This document shows, piece after piece, positions 43,931 to 54,780 of a DNA stretch of 64,000 bases (positions within the stretch are counted from its first letter, which is position 1; every line of letters starts with the position of its first letter). Origin of the DNA: Paraspadella gotoi. Taxonomy: Eukaryota > Chaetognatha. Under the pieces are notes generated by a model. That model searched no databases. It saw nothing but the letters and a program-made list of their open reading frames with translations, and was not told the origin of the DNA. The translations under genes and the position numbers were made by a program. The DNA lies in assembly GCA_051294375.1 (NCBI GenBank), contig CM119268.1, forward strand, positions 368,415-432,414, read 5' to 3'.

Positions 43931-44534
43931 AAAAGAAGTCATAGATAATCCATGGATGTAATATTATGTAATATTTTACGATCATTTCGACGCCATACAA
44001 GGTTGGGCGCCGAGTGCCGTTAACTGTCCTCAGGCGTTATTTAAAATTTATTGCATTTGTCGGCTGGAATCTAATGGCAACATTCGATGCCAGATGGAAT
44101 ACGTTTCTCGCCCTCCAATGTCCAACTGGTGCCTTTTTCCTTCCCAGTTTCGCACCTTTGTTCGTTTTGTTTATTCCGTCTCTATGGTTACGCGTCTTCT
44201 GTTTTCGCGTCGCCGACGGTGAAGAACGACAACCTAGGGTGCCAAGAGATGATTTGCGGTGCCAAGAGATAGGTTATCTTGTAGTGCCAAGAAACTCTTA
44301 ATCTCGCGAACATAGAGATTGAGTCAGGCAGTGAGATAGAGATAGAGTCAAACTGTAAAAGGTAAGAAAAATCGTTGAAATGTTAAATGTCCTGATAGCA
44401 ATCAAAAAAACTGTAAATAAAATATGAAAAAGAAAGAAATAAGCAAAGGATAAAATAAAAAAAATCCGAGGGCATTTAAGGGGAGCGAAAATATACTGAA
44501 AGAAGCATTTGAAGTAACGCTGAAAGAGTCACCA
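43931..44534. other. Non-repetitive, moderately GC-rich stretch; no gene assigned
   Basis: Contains three copies of GTGCCAAGAGAT/GTGCCAAGAAAC at 44238-44300. A 95-residue plus frame (44014-44301) overlaps them but has no recognisable domain. The end of the stretch is AT-rich. Confidence 0.5.
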
Positions 44535-44760
44535 ACCTTGCACCGAAAGTGGGTTTGAGTTGGGGCCAAAAGTGATATTTAAAGTAGCACCGAAAGTGAG
44601 TTTGAGTTGGGGCCAAAAGTGGGTTTGAGTTGGGGTTAAAAGTGATATTTAAAGTAGCACCGAAAGTGGGTTTGAGTTGGGGCCAAAAGGGGTATTCAAA
44701 GTGGCAACAAAAGTGGGTTTGAGTTGGGGCCAAAAGTGGTATTCAAAGTGGCACCAAAAC
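44535..44760. repeat. Minisatellite with a 24-base core and a larger unit of about 60-66 bp
   Basis: GTGGGTTTGAGTTGGGGCCA is followed by AAAGTGATATTTAAAGTAGC or a shorter link, then ACCGAAA. Five or six copies. Confidence 0.85.
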
Positions 44761-45054
44761 TGGCAGCCAAAACCTGTCGTCGCGACAAGAATTAAATGAC
44801 GTGAAAACGAAAACCAGAAAAGTGGAAAATTGAAAAAGATTTCCGATTAGGATTTTTTTTTACCTTTTCTAAGATGCAAACTATTTTAAAAATACTTACA
44901 GGAAAAAGTCATAAGTAAAATATACAATTAACAGTTTAATAAACTTAGTTGCAAGATTCGAAAGTTTGGAAAAACTTAGTTTTTGAATAAAGAAATCACG
45001 GATAAATTTTTCAATTTACCGAAAATTATATCTTAATTTTTACAATAACGTTGT

Positions 45055-45215
45055 CGTGACCCATCATCATCGTCATCAGCATCAAAATTCATCATCCTTA
45101 TTTTCGTCGTCATCATCATATTTGTCGTCAATATCATTGTCATCGTTTTCTTCGTAATCATCATCGTAATTTTCGTCGTCATCATCATCTTTATCATCAT
45201 CATGATATACTCTTT
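45055..45215. repeat. CAT/CGT trinucleotide array, degenerate
   Basis: ATCATCATCGTC-type triplets over about 160 bases, of the same type as the arrays at 47230-47640. Confidence 0.85.
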
Positions 45216-45373
45216 CCAAAGAAATTAACTCATCAGACGTAACGCTTTCCTAAGATTTGGTTGCAGCATTTTTCACAGTATTTTTGCCGCATTTTTTCAT
45301 CCTTCGCAGCATCCAATACTTTCCGCTTCCGACACAGTTTGTCTCCTGCGTCTCCCGTTCGTTTTCCGCTTCG

Positions 45374-45376
<3 letters not shown>

Positions 45377-45406
<30 letters not shown>

Positions 45407-45541
45407 NNNNNNNNNNNNNNNNNNNNNNNNNNNNNNNNNNNNNNNNNNNNNNNNNNNNNNNNNNNNNNNNNNNNNNNNNNNNNNNNNNNNNNNNNNNNNN
45501 NNNNNNNNNNNNNNNNNNNNNNNNNNNNCTCTCTCTCTCTC
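45377..45541. repeat. (CT)n array with a 122-N gap
   Basis: (CT)n on both sides of the gap at 45407-45528. Confidence 0.9.
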
Positions 45542-45659
45542 GCCAATTCCAGCGCTGAGATACTTAATTCCGCATCTCTACCGCTTTCGCTTTTTGAACA
45601 TCTAAATCTGCTTGGAGAAAAATCTTTAGTAACCAAAACCTGACTATTTCTTCAAGTTT

Positions 45660-45892
45660 CTTACTAGTTTTATTAGTTGCGCCCGGTCTGTCTGTCTGTC
45701 GGTCGGAATGTCTGTCCGTCGGTCCGTCCTTCCCTTTATTTTCTCTTCCCTTTTCCCTTTCGATTTGTTTTTCCTTTTTTTCCTCCTCCTTCTCTTTGAA
45801 CCGAACGGTGACCCCAAAGGCCACGCCCACGAATTTGTGGCCAAAACTCTTCCTTCCGTGTTTACACTTTTTTACGATTCATCCTTGGCGCT

Positions 45893-45958
<66 letters not shown>

Positions 45959-45960
45959 GT
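45660..45960. repeat. GTCTGTC/GTCGGTC tract and a (CT)n array
   Basis: TCTGTCTGTCTGTCGGTCGG near 45690-45730 and near-pure (CT)n at 45896-45958. Between them is a short unassigned segment. Confidence 0.85.
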
Positions 45961-46087
45961 CGATGTTACTCTCTCCTCGTTCGCGATTTCCCCATCGTCA
46001 GTCACGCCACAGTAAACGAAAGTTTTTGTCGGACGATAACTCACAGATGCGTTGGACAATAAGTCACTGTGGTGTTTGATAAAAACA

Positions 46088-46634
46088 AGTTTGAGCAAAC
46101 AATGTCGGCTCTGCCCACGATCATTGGCGGTAATTAATTAATTAATTAATACAAACTATATAAACTAAAATAATAATTTAATTAATAAATTATTTAATTT
46201 GATCCGAAATGTTGGTTTTTAGGCCTTTTCGTCACTGAACACGACAAAAGCATTGATTGAATAATTAATTAATTTATAAATAAATTGATTGATTGAATAA
46301 TTAATTAATAGATAACTAAATAAATTGATTTTTTGAATAATTAATTGATTAATTGACCGATTTATTAATTATTATTTAATTAATTGACTAATTGATTAAT
46401 TAATAAATCTTGCATTTACATTCAATATAAAAAGAAAAAAAGCATTTCATCATTTTAATCAATTAGTGAAACGGTTTTTTTTGTTTTTTCCATTTAAACT
46501 CATTTCCACTAAGACGATTCTATCGAAACTTGGTTTTCAGCCAAATCATACACTTTCCTACCATCACACAAAATTACAAGTCAATTGCCCCATCCACTCA
46601 TGAGTAATTGGCGTTCAAATAGTGAAATAGATTG
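46088..46634 (-). mobile_element. Family S element, copy E (reverse, missing the hairpin end)
   Basis: GAGCAAACAATGTCGGCTCT and CCCACGATCATTGGCGG mark one S end. TTAATTAA DNA, AGACGATTCTATCGAAACTT and CTCATGAGTAATTGGCGTTC follow. The hairpin end is absent; the element stops at the ACTACATCA repeat. Confidence 0.75.
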
Positions 46635-46639
46635 TTTCA

Positions 46640-47010
46640 TACTTCATCAAATCACCTCCTACTACATCATACTACATCAAATCAAATCACAGCATATCGC
46701 ACTACATCAAACCACAATTCATATAATCATACTACCTCACACTACATCAAATCATTTCATACTACATCAACACTACCTCACAACTTATTCAAACCACTTA
46801 TATTACATCATACTACCACACACTACATCAGAATTCATTTTCATACTACATCACACTACCTCAAACTACATCAAACCACTTCATATTACATCATACCACC
46901 TCACACTACATCAAATTATTTCATATTACATCATACTACCTCACACTACATCAAATCATTTCATACTACATCACATTACATCACACTACATCAAATCACC
47001 TCTCATCACT
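46640..47010. repeat. ACTACATCA/ACTACCTCA repeat array
   Basis: TCATACTACATCA and CACACTACATCAAATCA units in varying order. It starts where S copy E stops and may have expanded from the inserted end. Confidence 0.85.
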
Positions 47011-47116
47011 CAAACCCAACCTTCTTTCGAATCTTAACTCCAACGCGTTTCCCTCCACTGAGACCAGGAGAGGTGACGCCATTTGCGTTTAGGTTTTATG
47101 GAATTGCAAGGAAAAC

Positions 47117-47117
<1 letters not shown>

Positions 47118-47153
<36 letters not shown>
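47118..47153. repeat. (CT)n array
   Basis: Pure (CT)n. Confidence 0.95.
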
Positions 47154-47156
<3 letters not shown>

Positions 47157-47229
47157 TCCCGGTAATTGCATTTGACTGGCCGTTCCCCCTTTTTTCGTAT
47201 CACAACAAAGCGTTAATTTACTTACTCTG

Positions 47230-47233
47230 CGTA

Positions 47234-47269
<36 letters not shown>

Positions 47270-47640
47270 TCGTCGTCGTCTCGTCGTCATTTTCACCGTA
47301 GGCGTCGTGTTTGTAGTCGTCGTTGTCGCTGTCATTTTTGTTGTCATCATCGTCGTCGTCATCATCTTCTTCGTCATCATCTTTGTCGTCATCATCATCG
47401 TCGTTGTCATCAACTTTGTCATCTTCATCATCGTTTTCTTCATCGTCATCAAAATTCATCATCTTCATTTTCGTCGTCATCATCATCTTTATCATCATCA
47501 TCGGGGTCTTAAATGTTGTCGTCGTCATCATCTTTGTCGTCATCATCGTCTTCACTGTCATTGTTTTCATCGTCATCATTGTCGTCGTCATCGTCATCAT
47601 CGTCATTTTCGTCGTCGTCATCATCATCGTCGTCTTAATT
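47230..47640. repeat. Long GTC/ATC trinucleotide array
   Basis: GTCGTCGTC at the left grades into GTCATCATC mixtures over 400 bases. Frames in all phases are repeat translations. Confidence 0.95.
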
Positions 47641-47684
47641 GTCGCTGTTGTCTCGGTCTTTATATTTAAATTATTTATTCTCCT

Positions 47685-47738
<54 letters not shown>
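47685..47738. repeat. (GCG)18 trinucleotide array
   Basis: Eighteen uninterrupted GCG/CGG units, the most GC-rich tract in the window, next to AT-rich DNA. In the frame at 47639-47845 this would encode poly-Gly, but no gene context is seen. Confidence 0.97.
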
Positions 47739-47739
<1 letters not shown>

Positions 47740-48240
47740 AACATCCTTCCTCTCATTTTTGCTTTTGTGTCGTCGTCATGAGTCGAGATCCGCCCACACA
47801 CGAGATCCGCCCACACACGACGTTGAAGCCATTTGTTGTCATTAAAGCCAAGCTGAGGTTTTTGAAAAAGAAGCTGTGGTCTTGATTGTGATGCTGTGGT
47901 CTTGAATGTGAAGCTGAGGTTTTTTTTGTTATAATTGTTTAATTGTATGATATTCTCTGCATGATTTTAAATACGTTTTACGGTTTAGAGTCGTCATCAT
48001 TTTAACTGTCATCAATTTCGTCGTTATCATCGACATCACTGTCATCGTTGTCTTCATTGTCATCGTTGTCTTCATCATCTTCGGGATCCTTGTTTTCCTT
48101 TTGACCATCATTGTTTTCGTCGTCATCATCATCATCGTCGTCGTCGGTCTGGTGGTCAACATCGTTCTTTTATTCGTCGGCATCATCGTCTCGTCGTCGT
48201 CTTTGTCGTCGTCTTCTTCTTCGTCGTCCTCATTCCTAAT
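47739..48240. repeat. Mixed segment with a second GTC/ATC array
   Basis: A short repeat of AAGCTGAGGTTTTT/AAGCTGTGGTCTTG type at 47850-47930, a twice-repeated GATCCGCCCACACACGA near 47789-47820, and GTC/ATC triplets at 47990-48235. Confidence 0.8.
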
Positions 48241-49309
48241 CCCCCATTTTGCATGTTTTTTCGATTATTTCAAATTTTGATCCCGAATTCAGAATAATTG
48301 CGCCGTTTATAGCTGAGGCTTTTAAATCCCCAACGCGACTGAAGGCGGAGGAAAAAAAAGAAAAAGAGGCCGTTGACCGGCGTCTCCTCCCTCTCGCTCT
48401 CGTCGACATCGAGTCTCATCTCTCTCTCTCTCTCGGGCAGCTCAGAAAGAAGTATATGCCATAAATTACAGAGAATCAGAAAATGGGGAATGTGCAACGT
48501 TTCTAAACTATTTAGTATTTTTAAAATGAATTTTGGTACGATCGATAGGAAATTCAAAATATTATCTACATGACTAAATTTGCATCAAATCGATAATCCG
48601 TTCAATAAGTTATGGCAAAAAACGTCGTCTCGAAAAATTCCGCGCATTCGAATCGATCAACTTCGCTTAAAATCGAACTCGGTTTTGATCCAATAAGGAT
48701 TTGAACCTACGCGTGAGTATTAGAGCTTAAATCGTAATCGGAGATTAGGACGCAAATCGGCGCCTCGTAGAGAAAGTAAAAGTTGAAAGAAGCGAAAGCG
48801 AAGCGAAAAGAGGTATCCCATGCTGAGAAAGGTAAATTGATAAAAATAAGATGAAAAATTATAGGACTAGAATATTAGAGATAAATCATAAGAAGAGACA
48901 AAACAAGTTATCAATCGCAAAGGTAATAGCGCGAGTGATATCGCGCAGCTAAAATTAATATTATAGAGCTAAGCGTCATTTACAACTTTAATATGTTAAT
49001 GATCAAGATCAGGAATTAAAGATTGAGAATTCACTATCCGGTCACTGTCACGATTTAATTTTCAATCTTTTGAGCATTTTCCAATTTGAAGAAATTGATT
49101 TGACAATATGATACAATAAAACTATGATTGAAAGAGAAAATGATGATTATGACAAATCGATGAAATGAATAAAATTAATTAAACTAATTAACTGATGACG
49201 AAGTTTTTAATATTTAAAATTTCATATCCTGAATCCTCTAATTTTTATTATAAATAAGATGAGCAAACACTTGATCGGATTTGCCTTCATAATTTTAGTG
49301 CCAATGCAG
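48241..49309. other. Non-repetitive stretch, no gene assigned
   Basis: A 71-residue plus frame (48249-48464) ends in (CT)n and has no recognisable domain. Remainder AT-rich. A tRNA-like B box on the minus strand near 48697-48707 was considered and rejected. Confidence 0.5.
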
Positions 49310-50110
49310 CTAAAGTAATGCAAGTTGAAGAAAAGTAATGCAAGTTTGAAAAGAAGTATGCAGATTGAAAAAGTATGCAAGAGTATGCAATTTAAAAAAA
49401 ATTGGCAATTTGAAGAAAGTATTGCAAAACGTATCGCAATTTGGAAAAAATGTATGCAAAAGTATGCAATTTGAAAGAACAATGTATGCAAAAAGTATGC
49501 CAATTTGAAAAAATGTATGCAACAGTATGCAATTTGAAAAATGTAATGCAAAAAGTTGCAATATAAAAAATGTATGCAAAAGTATGCACACCTTAAAAAA
49601 GTATGCAATAAGTATGACATAATTCGGAAAAGATGCCATACTTGAAAAAGTAGGCATAACTTCGAAAAAAGTAATGCCTAATTTTTTGAGTATGCATACT
49701 TTTTCAAAGTATGCATACTTTTTCCAATTATGCAGTACTTTTTCCAATTATGCATACTTTTTTCAAAAGTAGCCATACTTCCAAAAAAGTATGCCCATAC
49801 TCTTGAAAAAGTATTGGACATACTTTAAAAAAAGTATGGCATACTTTAAAAAAGTATGCATACTTCAAAAAGATAATGCATACTATTAAAAAAAGAATGC
49901 GATACTTTGAAAAAGTAATGCATAAACTTGAAAAAAGTATGCCATACATTGGGAAAAAGTAATGCGCATATTTTAAAAAAGTATCGAAGTTCCAAAACAG
50001 TGATGCATACTTGTGAAAAAGTAATGCCTACTTCTTTTGAAGTATGCATACTTTTTTCAAAGTATGCATACTTTTTTTAAAATATGCATACCTTTTTTCA
50101 AAGTACGTCA
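49310..50110. repeat. Indel-rich AAAAGTATGC repeat, partly palindromic
   Basis: GTATGCAATTTGAAAAA-like units on the left grade into AGTATGCATACTTTTTTCAA units. GTATGCATAC is a perfect palindrome and the two orientations mix. Spacing is irregular because of constant one-base gains and losses. Confidence 0.85.
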
Positions 50111-50425
50111 AACGTCAATGAATGACTAGCATCGCATCAAATGAATGACAATGCATGCGCAATCAATGAATGCACTATCATCGCATCAATGAATGCAACT
50201 ATCACGGCGTCAATGAATGAATTATCATACGATGCAATGAAGGACTATCATCGCATCAATGAAATGATTTATCAATCGCATCAATGAAATGACTATCATC
50301 GCATCCTCATTTGGTTATGCATCGCCATCAATCCTTCGGTTATCAATCGCATCAATATTTTTGGTATCAATCAGCATAATATTTGGTTATCATGCTGCAA
50401 TCAAATATCTGGTTATCATCAAAAG
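50111..50425. repeat. Degenerate 22-bp ATCGCATCAATGAATGACTA-type repeat
   Basis: ATCGCATCAATGAATGACTA plus TC recurs with many indels. Towards the right it drifts to ATCATCAATATTTGGTT units. Confidence 0.8.
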
Positions 50426-51494
50426 TATGTAATGGAAGGCCACATCCGATCCGTACCTGATTGCTTTTTAAAAGATTTTATTGAACGCGGTTTTGTCACT
50501 ATCACATAACAATAATTAATGTCTCTTCAAGAGATAAGATAAAGAGACTGCAACAAGGGACAAAATGACGCCTAGAACGCCAATATCTACGGCGGGTGAA
50601 ATCAAAACATTCATACAGACCGCGTTCTAGAAGACGTAAAAATACCAGTAAAGCCATGTTGAAAGTTGGGTATTTATCTGGCCCGGATCGCGCAGGATCA
50701 ATGCTTATTTCTGTTTAATTGACGTCCGTCCAGTTGGATAACCTACGTCAACCATTTTCGAATACAGACCGGAACGCGCTAAAAAAAGCCTTTTAGGTGC
50801 AAAAAACTGGATATCCTGTTCTATTGCTCTAAATTTAATATTAACTCTCTAATTTACCCCTGCGCTCCTCTAGCCTGAAAGCCAGATAGTAAAAACAATA
50901 CAGTTTCTCTTCGTTGGTCTATAGAACAAAAAACAAATTGAAAGGCTTGACTACTGCAGTTTTCACATAAACAAACCAGTTCAGTGTGATTGCTTTCTCA
51001 AGGCATTCAGATTGCAAGGAATATGTAAAACTCTTGTTTAAACTTTTGTTTGTTTATCTAGTCAGAGAAGACACATAAGCTATCCGGAAACCCGTACTGA
51101 TATGTAGTGATTTGTGCTATTTACAAAGAATCAAGCAGGTTTTTGGGAAAAGGGAAAAACGGTCTGATCCAGTTCATTTTTAAATACCATTGTTTGGGCA
51201 TGATAAAAATGGGGAATTTCGATCGCTGCGCTACTACTCCGTTGGCTTCCCAAGACGCACAAGCCTGTTCGAATCTACCCATGATTGATAAATTTAAATG
51301 GGCCTTGACTATGCAGTTTGAATTAGGAAAGTGAAAATATAGAGGAATCTTGAGTCGAACTTCGATTCGAACGATGCGCAGGCCAGCTACAGAAAACCTG
51401 AAAGTAGCGATAATGAGAAAAATATGCAATGCGGGAATTTTTAGAGAAAAAAATTAAAACAAATAAAAGTAAAGGATTAAAAAAACAAGAACGG
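50426..51494. other. Longest complex, non-repetitive stretch of the right half; unidentified
   Basis: Even base composition and no tandem structure. ACGCGGTTTTGTC (50496), CAGACCGCGTTCTAG (50617) and CAGACCGGAACGCGCT (50763) are related short motifs. A 75-residue plus frame (51107-51334) contains no domain I know. It could be part of an unrecognised element or single-copy intergenic DNA. Confidence 0.5.
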
Positions 51495-51499
51495 TAATT

Positions 51500-51692
51500 C
51501 AAATGGGTTGCGCCGCAGTGACTGCCTTATCACTTGTATTTCTTGGGACTTGACATGACGTGACATAAGATGACCTGACATAACATGACTACATGACTCC
51601 AATAACTTTCTTAGTGTATTTATGACATGCACTGCATCAAAATTCGGTCTTTAATTCTTTATAGTTTTAGGATATCCTGAAGGCGGCGCTAG
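51500..51692 (+). repeat. Family U, copy 1
   Basis: GTTGCGCCGCAGTGACTG, CACTGCATCAAAATTCGGTC and TTCTTTATAGTTTTAGGAT followed by CCTGAAGGCGGCGCTA recur with changes at 55070-55175. A TGACATGACGTGACATAAGA pentamer repeat lies inside (51550-51595). Confidence 0.6.
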
Positions 51693-51693
51693 C

Positions 51694-52050
51694 TTATTCA
51701 CACACTTTTCTACCCACATAAGAAATTTAGGGTCAATCGCCCGATCCACTCATGAGCAATTGGTGTTCAAATAAAGAAATATATTTTTTTGTTTTTTCCA
51801 TTTAAACTCATTTCCACTCGGACGATTCCATCGAAACTTTATATCCAGCTCGATCACACACTTCCCTACCCACACATAATTTCATTCCAATCCATCCATC
51901 CAATCACGAGTAATTGGTGCATAATTTATCATAATTCGATGTTCTGACATGATATAAGTGAGTGCCCGACAAGATTGAGGGGGCGGACCGATGGACCGAC
52001 AAAGTGTATTATAGAGTCGGGATCTGCTGATCTGCAGATCAGACTAAAAA
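51694..52050 (-). mobile_element. Family S element, copy F (reverse, hairpin end only)
   Basis: Starts inside the element (CACACACTTTTCTACCCACA) and runs through ATCGAAACTTTATATCCAGC and GACCGACAAAGTGTATTATA to the hairpin end GGGATCTGCTGATCTGCAGA then TCAGACTAAAAA. It directly abuts U copy 1. Confidence 0.8.
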
Positions 52051-52149
52051 TGATGTCAAAAAAAGACAAAGAAAAATAAAGAAAAAAAAAGGAAAATGAA
52101 AAAAACGGAGACACTGGTTGATTTGATGGGCCAACTCCTGTTTTACGAG

Positions 52150-52153
<4 letters not shown>

Positions 52154-52201
<48 letters not shown>

Positions 52202-52202
52202 G
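52154..52202. repeat. (GA)n array
   Basis: Pure (GA)n. Confidence 0.95.
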
Positions 52203-52281
52203 GACAGATTGTTCAACCTTCACTGGAGAGAAATTCAAATCTGCTTAAATATATTAAAAAATTTTTCTTGCTTCGTTACAA

Positions 52282-52638
52282 TCACGCTTGTCCCAGTTGT
52301 CCCAGTTGTTCTTGTTGTCCTAGTTGTTCTTGTTGTCCTAGTTTTCCTAGTTGTCTTTGTTTTCCTAGTTGTTCTTGTTGTCTTAGTTTTCCTAGTTGTC
52401 TTTGTTTTCCTAGTTGTCTTTGTTTTCCTAGTTGTTCTTGTTTTCCTAGTTGTCTTTGTTTTCCTAGTTGTCTTTGTTTTCCTAGTTGTTCTTGTTTTCC
52501 TAGTTGTCTTTGTTTTCCTAGTTGTCTTTGTTTTCCTAGTTGTTCTTGTATTCCTAGTTGTCTTTGTTTTCCTAGTTGTCTTTGTTTTCCTAGTTGTTCT
52601 TGTTTTCCTAGTTGTCTTAGTCGTCCTAGTTGTCCTAC
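52282..52638. repeat. 18-bp minisatellite with a 54-bp higher-order unit
   Basis: Basic unit TTGTCTTTGTTTTCCTAG (A) and variant TTGTTCTTGTTTTCCTAG (B). From about 52390 they follow A-A-B order repeatedly, giving a 54-bp higher-order repeat. The left edge is less ordered (TTGTCCTAG units). Confidence 0.95.
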
Positions 52639-52679
52639 TTGTCGTTCTGACAGTTGCTCTATGTCAAGTATTCTTCTAA

Positions 52680-52750
52680 TATAAACTAATCTACTAATCT
52701 AATCTAATCTACGAATCTAATCTAATCTACTAATCCAATCTAATCTACTC
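52680..52750. repeat. CTAATCTAATCTA short repeat
   Basis: TAATC pentamers with CTAC interruptions. Confidence 0.9.
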
Positions 52751-52811
52751 TCTCGTGAAACTCGGATAAAACGATAACTTCTTTAAAAAAAGATTTAGAA
52801 ACTACGAGATT

Positions 52812-53105
52812 CCATCCCCATGATTTTCATCCTCTTCGAGATTCCATCGCAAATGGATTCCATTGCAATTAGATTCCATCGCAACGATATTCCATCACAA
52901 AGAGATAACATCGCAACGAGTTTCCATCATAATGAGATTCCATCACAACGAGTTTCCATCATAATGAGATTCCATCACAACGAGATTCCATCGCAACAAG
53001 ATCTGATTGCAATGAGATTCCATCACAACGAGATTCCATAGAAACGAGATTTCATTGCAATGAGATTCCATCGCAACAATATTTTATTGCAACGAGATTC
53101 CATAA
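52812..53105. repeat. 16-bp minisatellite, about 18 copies
   Basis: Unit GAGATTCCATCGCAAC with variants GAGTTTCCATCATAAT and AAGATCTGATTGCAAT; period 16. Confidence 0.9.
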
Positions 53106-53164
53106 TCCAAGAAATATCATTTTTTGAAACAATCAACGCCGTATTTTTAGAAAAGAGACGAGGC

Positions 53165-53625
53165 GATGACGACGACGACGACGACGACGACAATAAAGAG
53201 GAAGAAGAAGTCGACGACGACGACGACGATGACGACGATGACGCGACAATGAAGAAGACGACGAGGTTACAATTGGGAAAAGAGAGAAGAAGAAAGAAGA
53301 ATGAGAAGAAGAAGAGAAGAAGAAGGCAAGAGAGGAAGAAGAAGAGAACGAATGACGAATGACGATGACTACGACGACAATGTGGGCATGAGAAAGAAAA
53401 ACGACGACGACGACGGAAGGAAGAAGAGGAAGAAGAAGACTCAAATGCACGGACAAGATTTCACGATGTGACGATACCGATGACGACGACAATGAAGAGG
53501 AAGAAGACGACGACGAAGAAGAAGAAGACTGCAATGAAGATGACGACGACGACTACGACAAAGACGACGACGATGAAGAAGAAGACGACCACGATGACGA
53601 TGACGACGACGACGACGACGCTGAG
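53165..53625. repeat. GAC/GAA trinucleotide arrays
   Basis: (GAC)n at 53165-53190 and 53210-53245, GAAGAA-rich purine DNA at 53276-53350, and GAC/GAT/GAA mixtures at 53360-53625. Confidence 0.95.
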
Positions 53626-54405
53626 AATTTTCCAGCTTTTATCTTTCTCGCCGGAGGCTAAAACTGTGAAACTCATCTCACAAACGAGGTCCTTCACAGA
53701 ATCCCGCGGCTCCTTTCACTGTTCTCTCTGTTTCACCGCTTTAACTGTATTCATATCTCAGGCCATTTTCACTGCTTATCACTGCTTATCACTTCTTCAC
53801 TATTTATATTGATTTCACGGTTTTTCACCTTTTTACCCTCTTTCTTTCTTTTCATTGATTTTTTTTTCAAAATCTAATATAATATAAATATGATTTAATA
53901 TAAAATAAGTCTATTCTGTAGCCAAATTCATTCACTTTTATATATTAAAACCTTTTTCACGCTTTCAATGTTTACAGTACCCAATTTAAAATTTAAAAAA
54001 ATTATGTCCTTTTATTTCTTAGTTCATTATATTTTAATTATGTTATGTTTTTACATCAGTGAATAGAGCCATAGTTTACTATTCATCACTGATATTACTA
54101 AAATATTAAAAATATGTCAGTGAAACGCTGACATCCCTAACAGTCACGGGTAGAAAGAAACTTATTGCTTCTCGTTAAAGGCCCCTCATCTTTGAAAGAC
54201 TTTCATTGCCGAGTTATAAAGATTCGCTTTGAGCTTTTCCAGCCATAAAGCAGCATTCTTACTGGAACTGCAACAGCTTTCCGCATTCGACAGCTTTTAG
54301 AATGAAGAGGCTTTTAGCAATTTGGCCTTTATAGCATTTTTCTTTCTCCATTTTCTCAATGAGAGGAGATTGTCTTTCTTTTATCTCTTATGCGTCACTT
54401 ATCTT
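53626..54405. other. Non-repetitive AT-rich stretch, no gene
   Basis: No long frame, RNA gene or repeat recognised. TCACTGCTTATCACTGCTTA near 53770 is a small local duplication. Confidence 0.6.
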
Positions 54406-54409
54406 TTTT

Positions 54410-54645
54410 CTCTCTCCTTCCTCATTTCTATCTTTTTCTCTCTTCTTCCTCATTTCTATCTTTTTCTCTCTCCTTCTTCATTTTTATCTTTTTTCTCTCT
54501 CCTTCCTCATTTCTATATTTTTATCTCCCTTTCCTCATTTCTATCTTTTTATCTCTCCTTCCTCATTTCTATCTTTTTTCTCTCTCCTTCCTCATTTCTA
54601 TTTTTTTCTCTTTCCTTCCTTATTTCTATCTTTTTTCCTTTATTT
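54410..54645. repeat. 28-30-bp pyrimidine minisatellite
   Basis: Unit CTCTCTCCTTCCTCATTTCT plus ATCTTTTT, about eight copies. Confidence 0.9.
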
Positions 54646-54780
54646 TTCAATTTCTATATAATATTCCTTTTTTCAATTTTTTCATCGTACTTATTTCTAC
54701 ATATTTCTCTGATTCATTTTTTTAAAATCAAGCTAGCCAATTAAATTATTGATGCCAATCATTTCATCCAAAGATGCATC

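Noticed and set aside
48686-48770. tRNA-like sequence on the minus strand (GGTTCAAATCC B box, TTTAAGC anticodon-like loop)
   Set aside because: T-stem, anticodon stem and acceptor pairing all fail by eye, and the B-box match alone is weak.
51107-51334. 75-residue plus-strand frame as a gene
   Set aside because: Short, no recognisable motif, and no regulatory or splice context.
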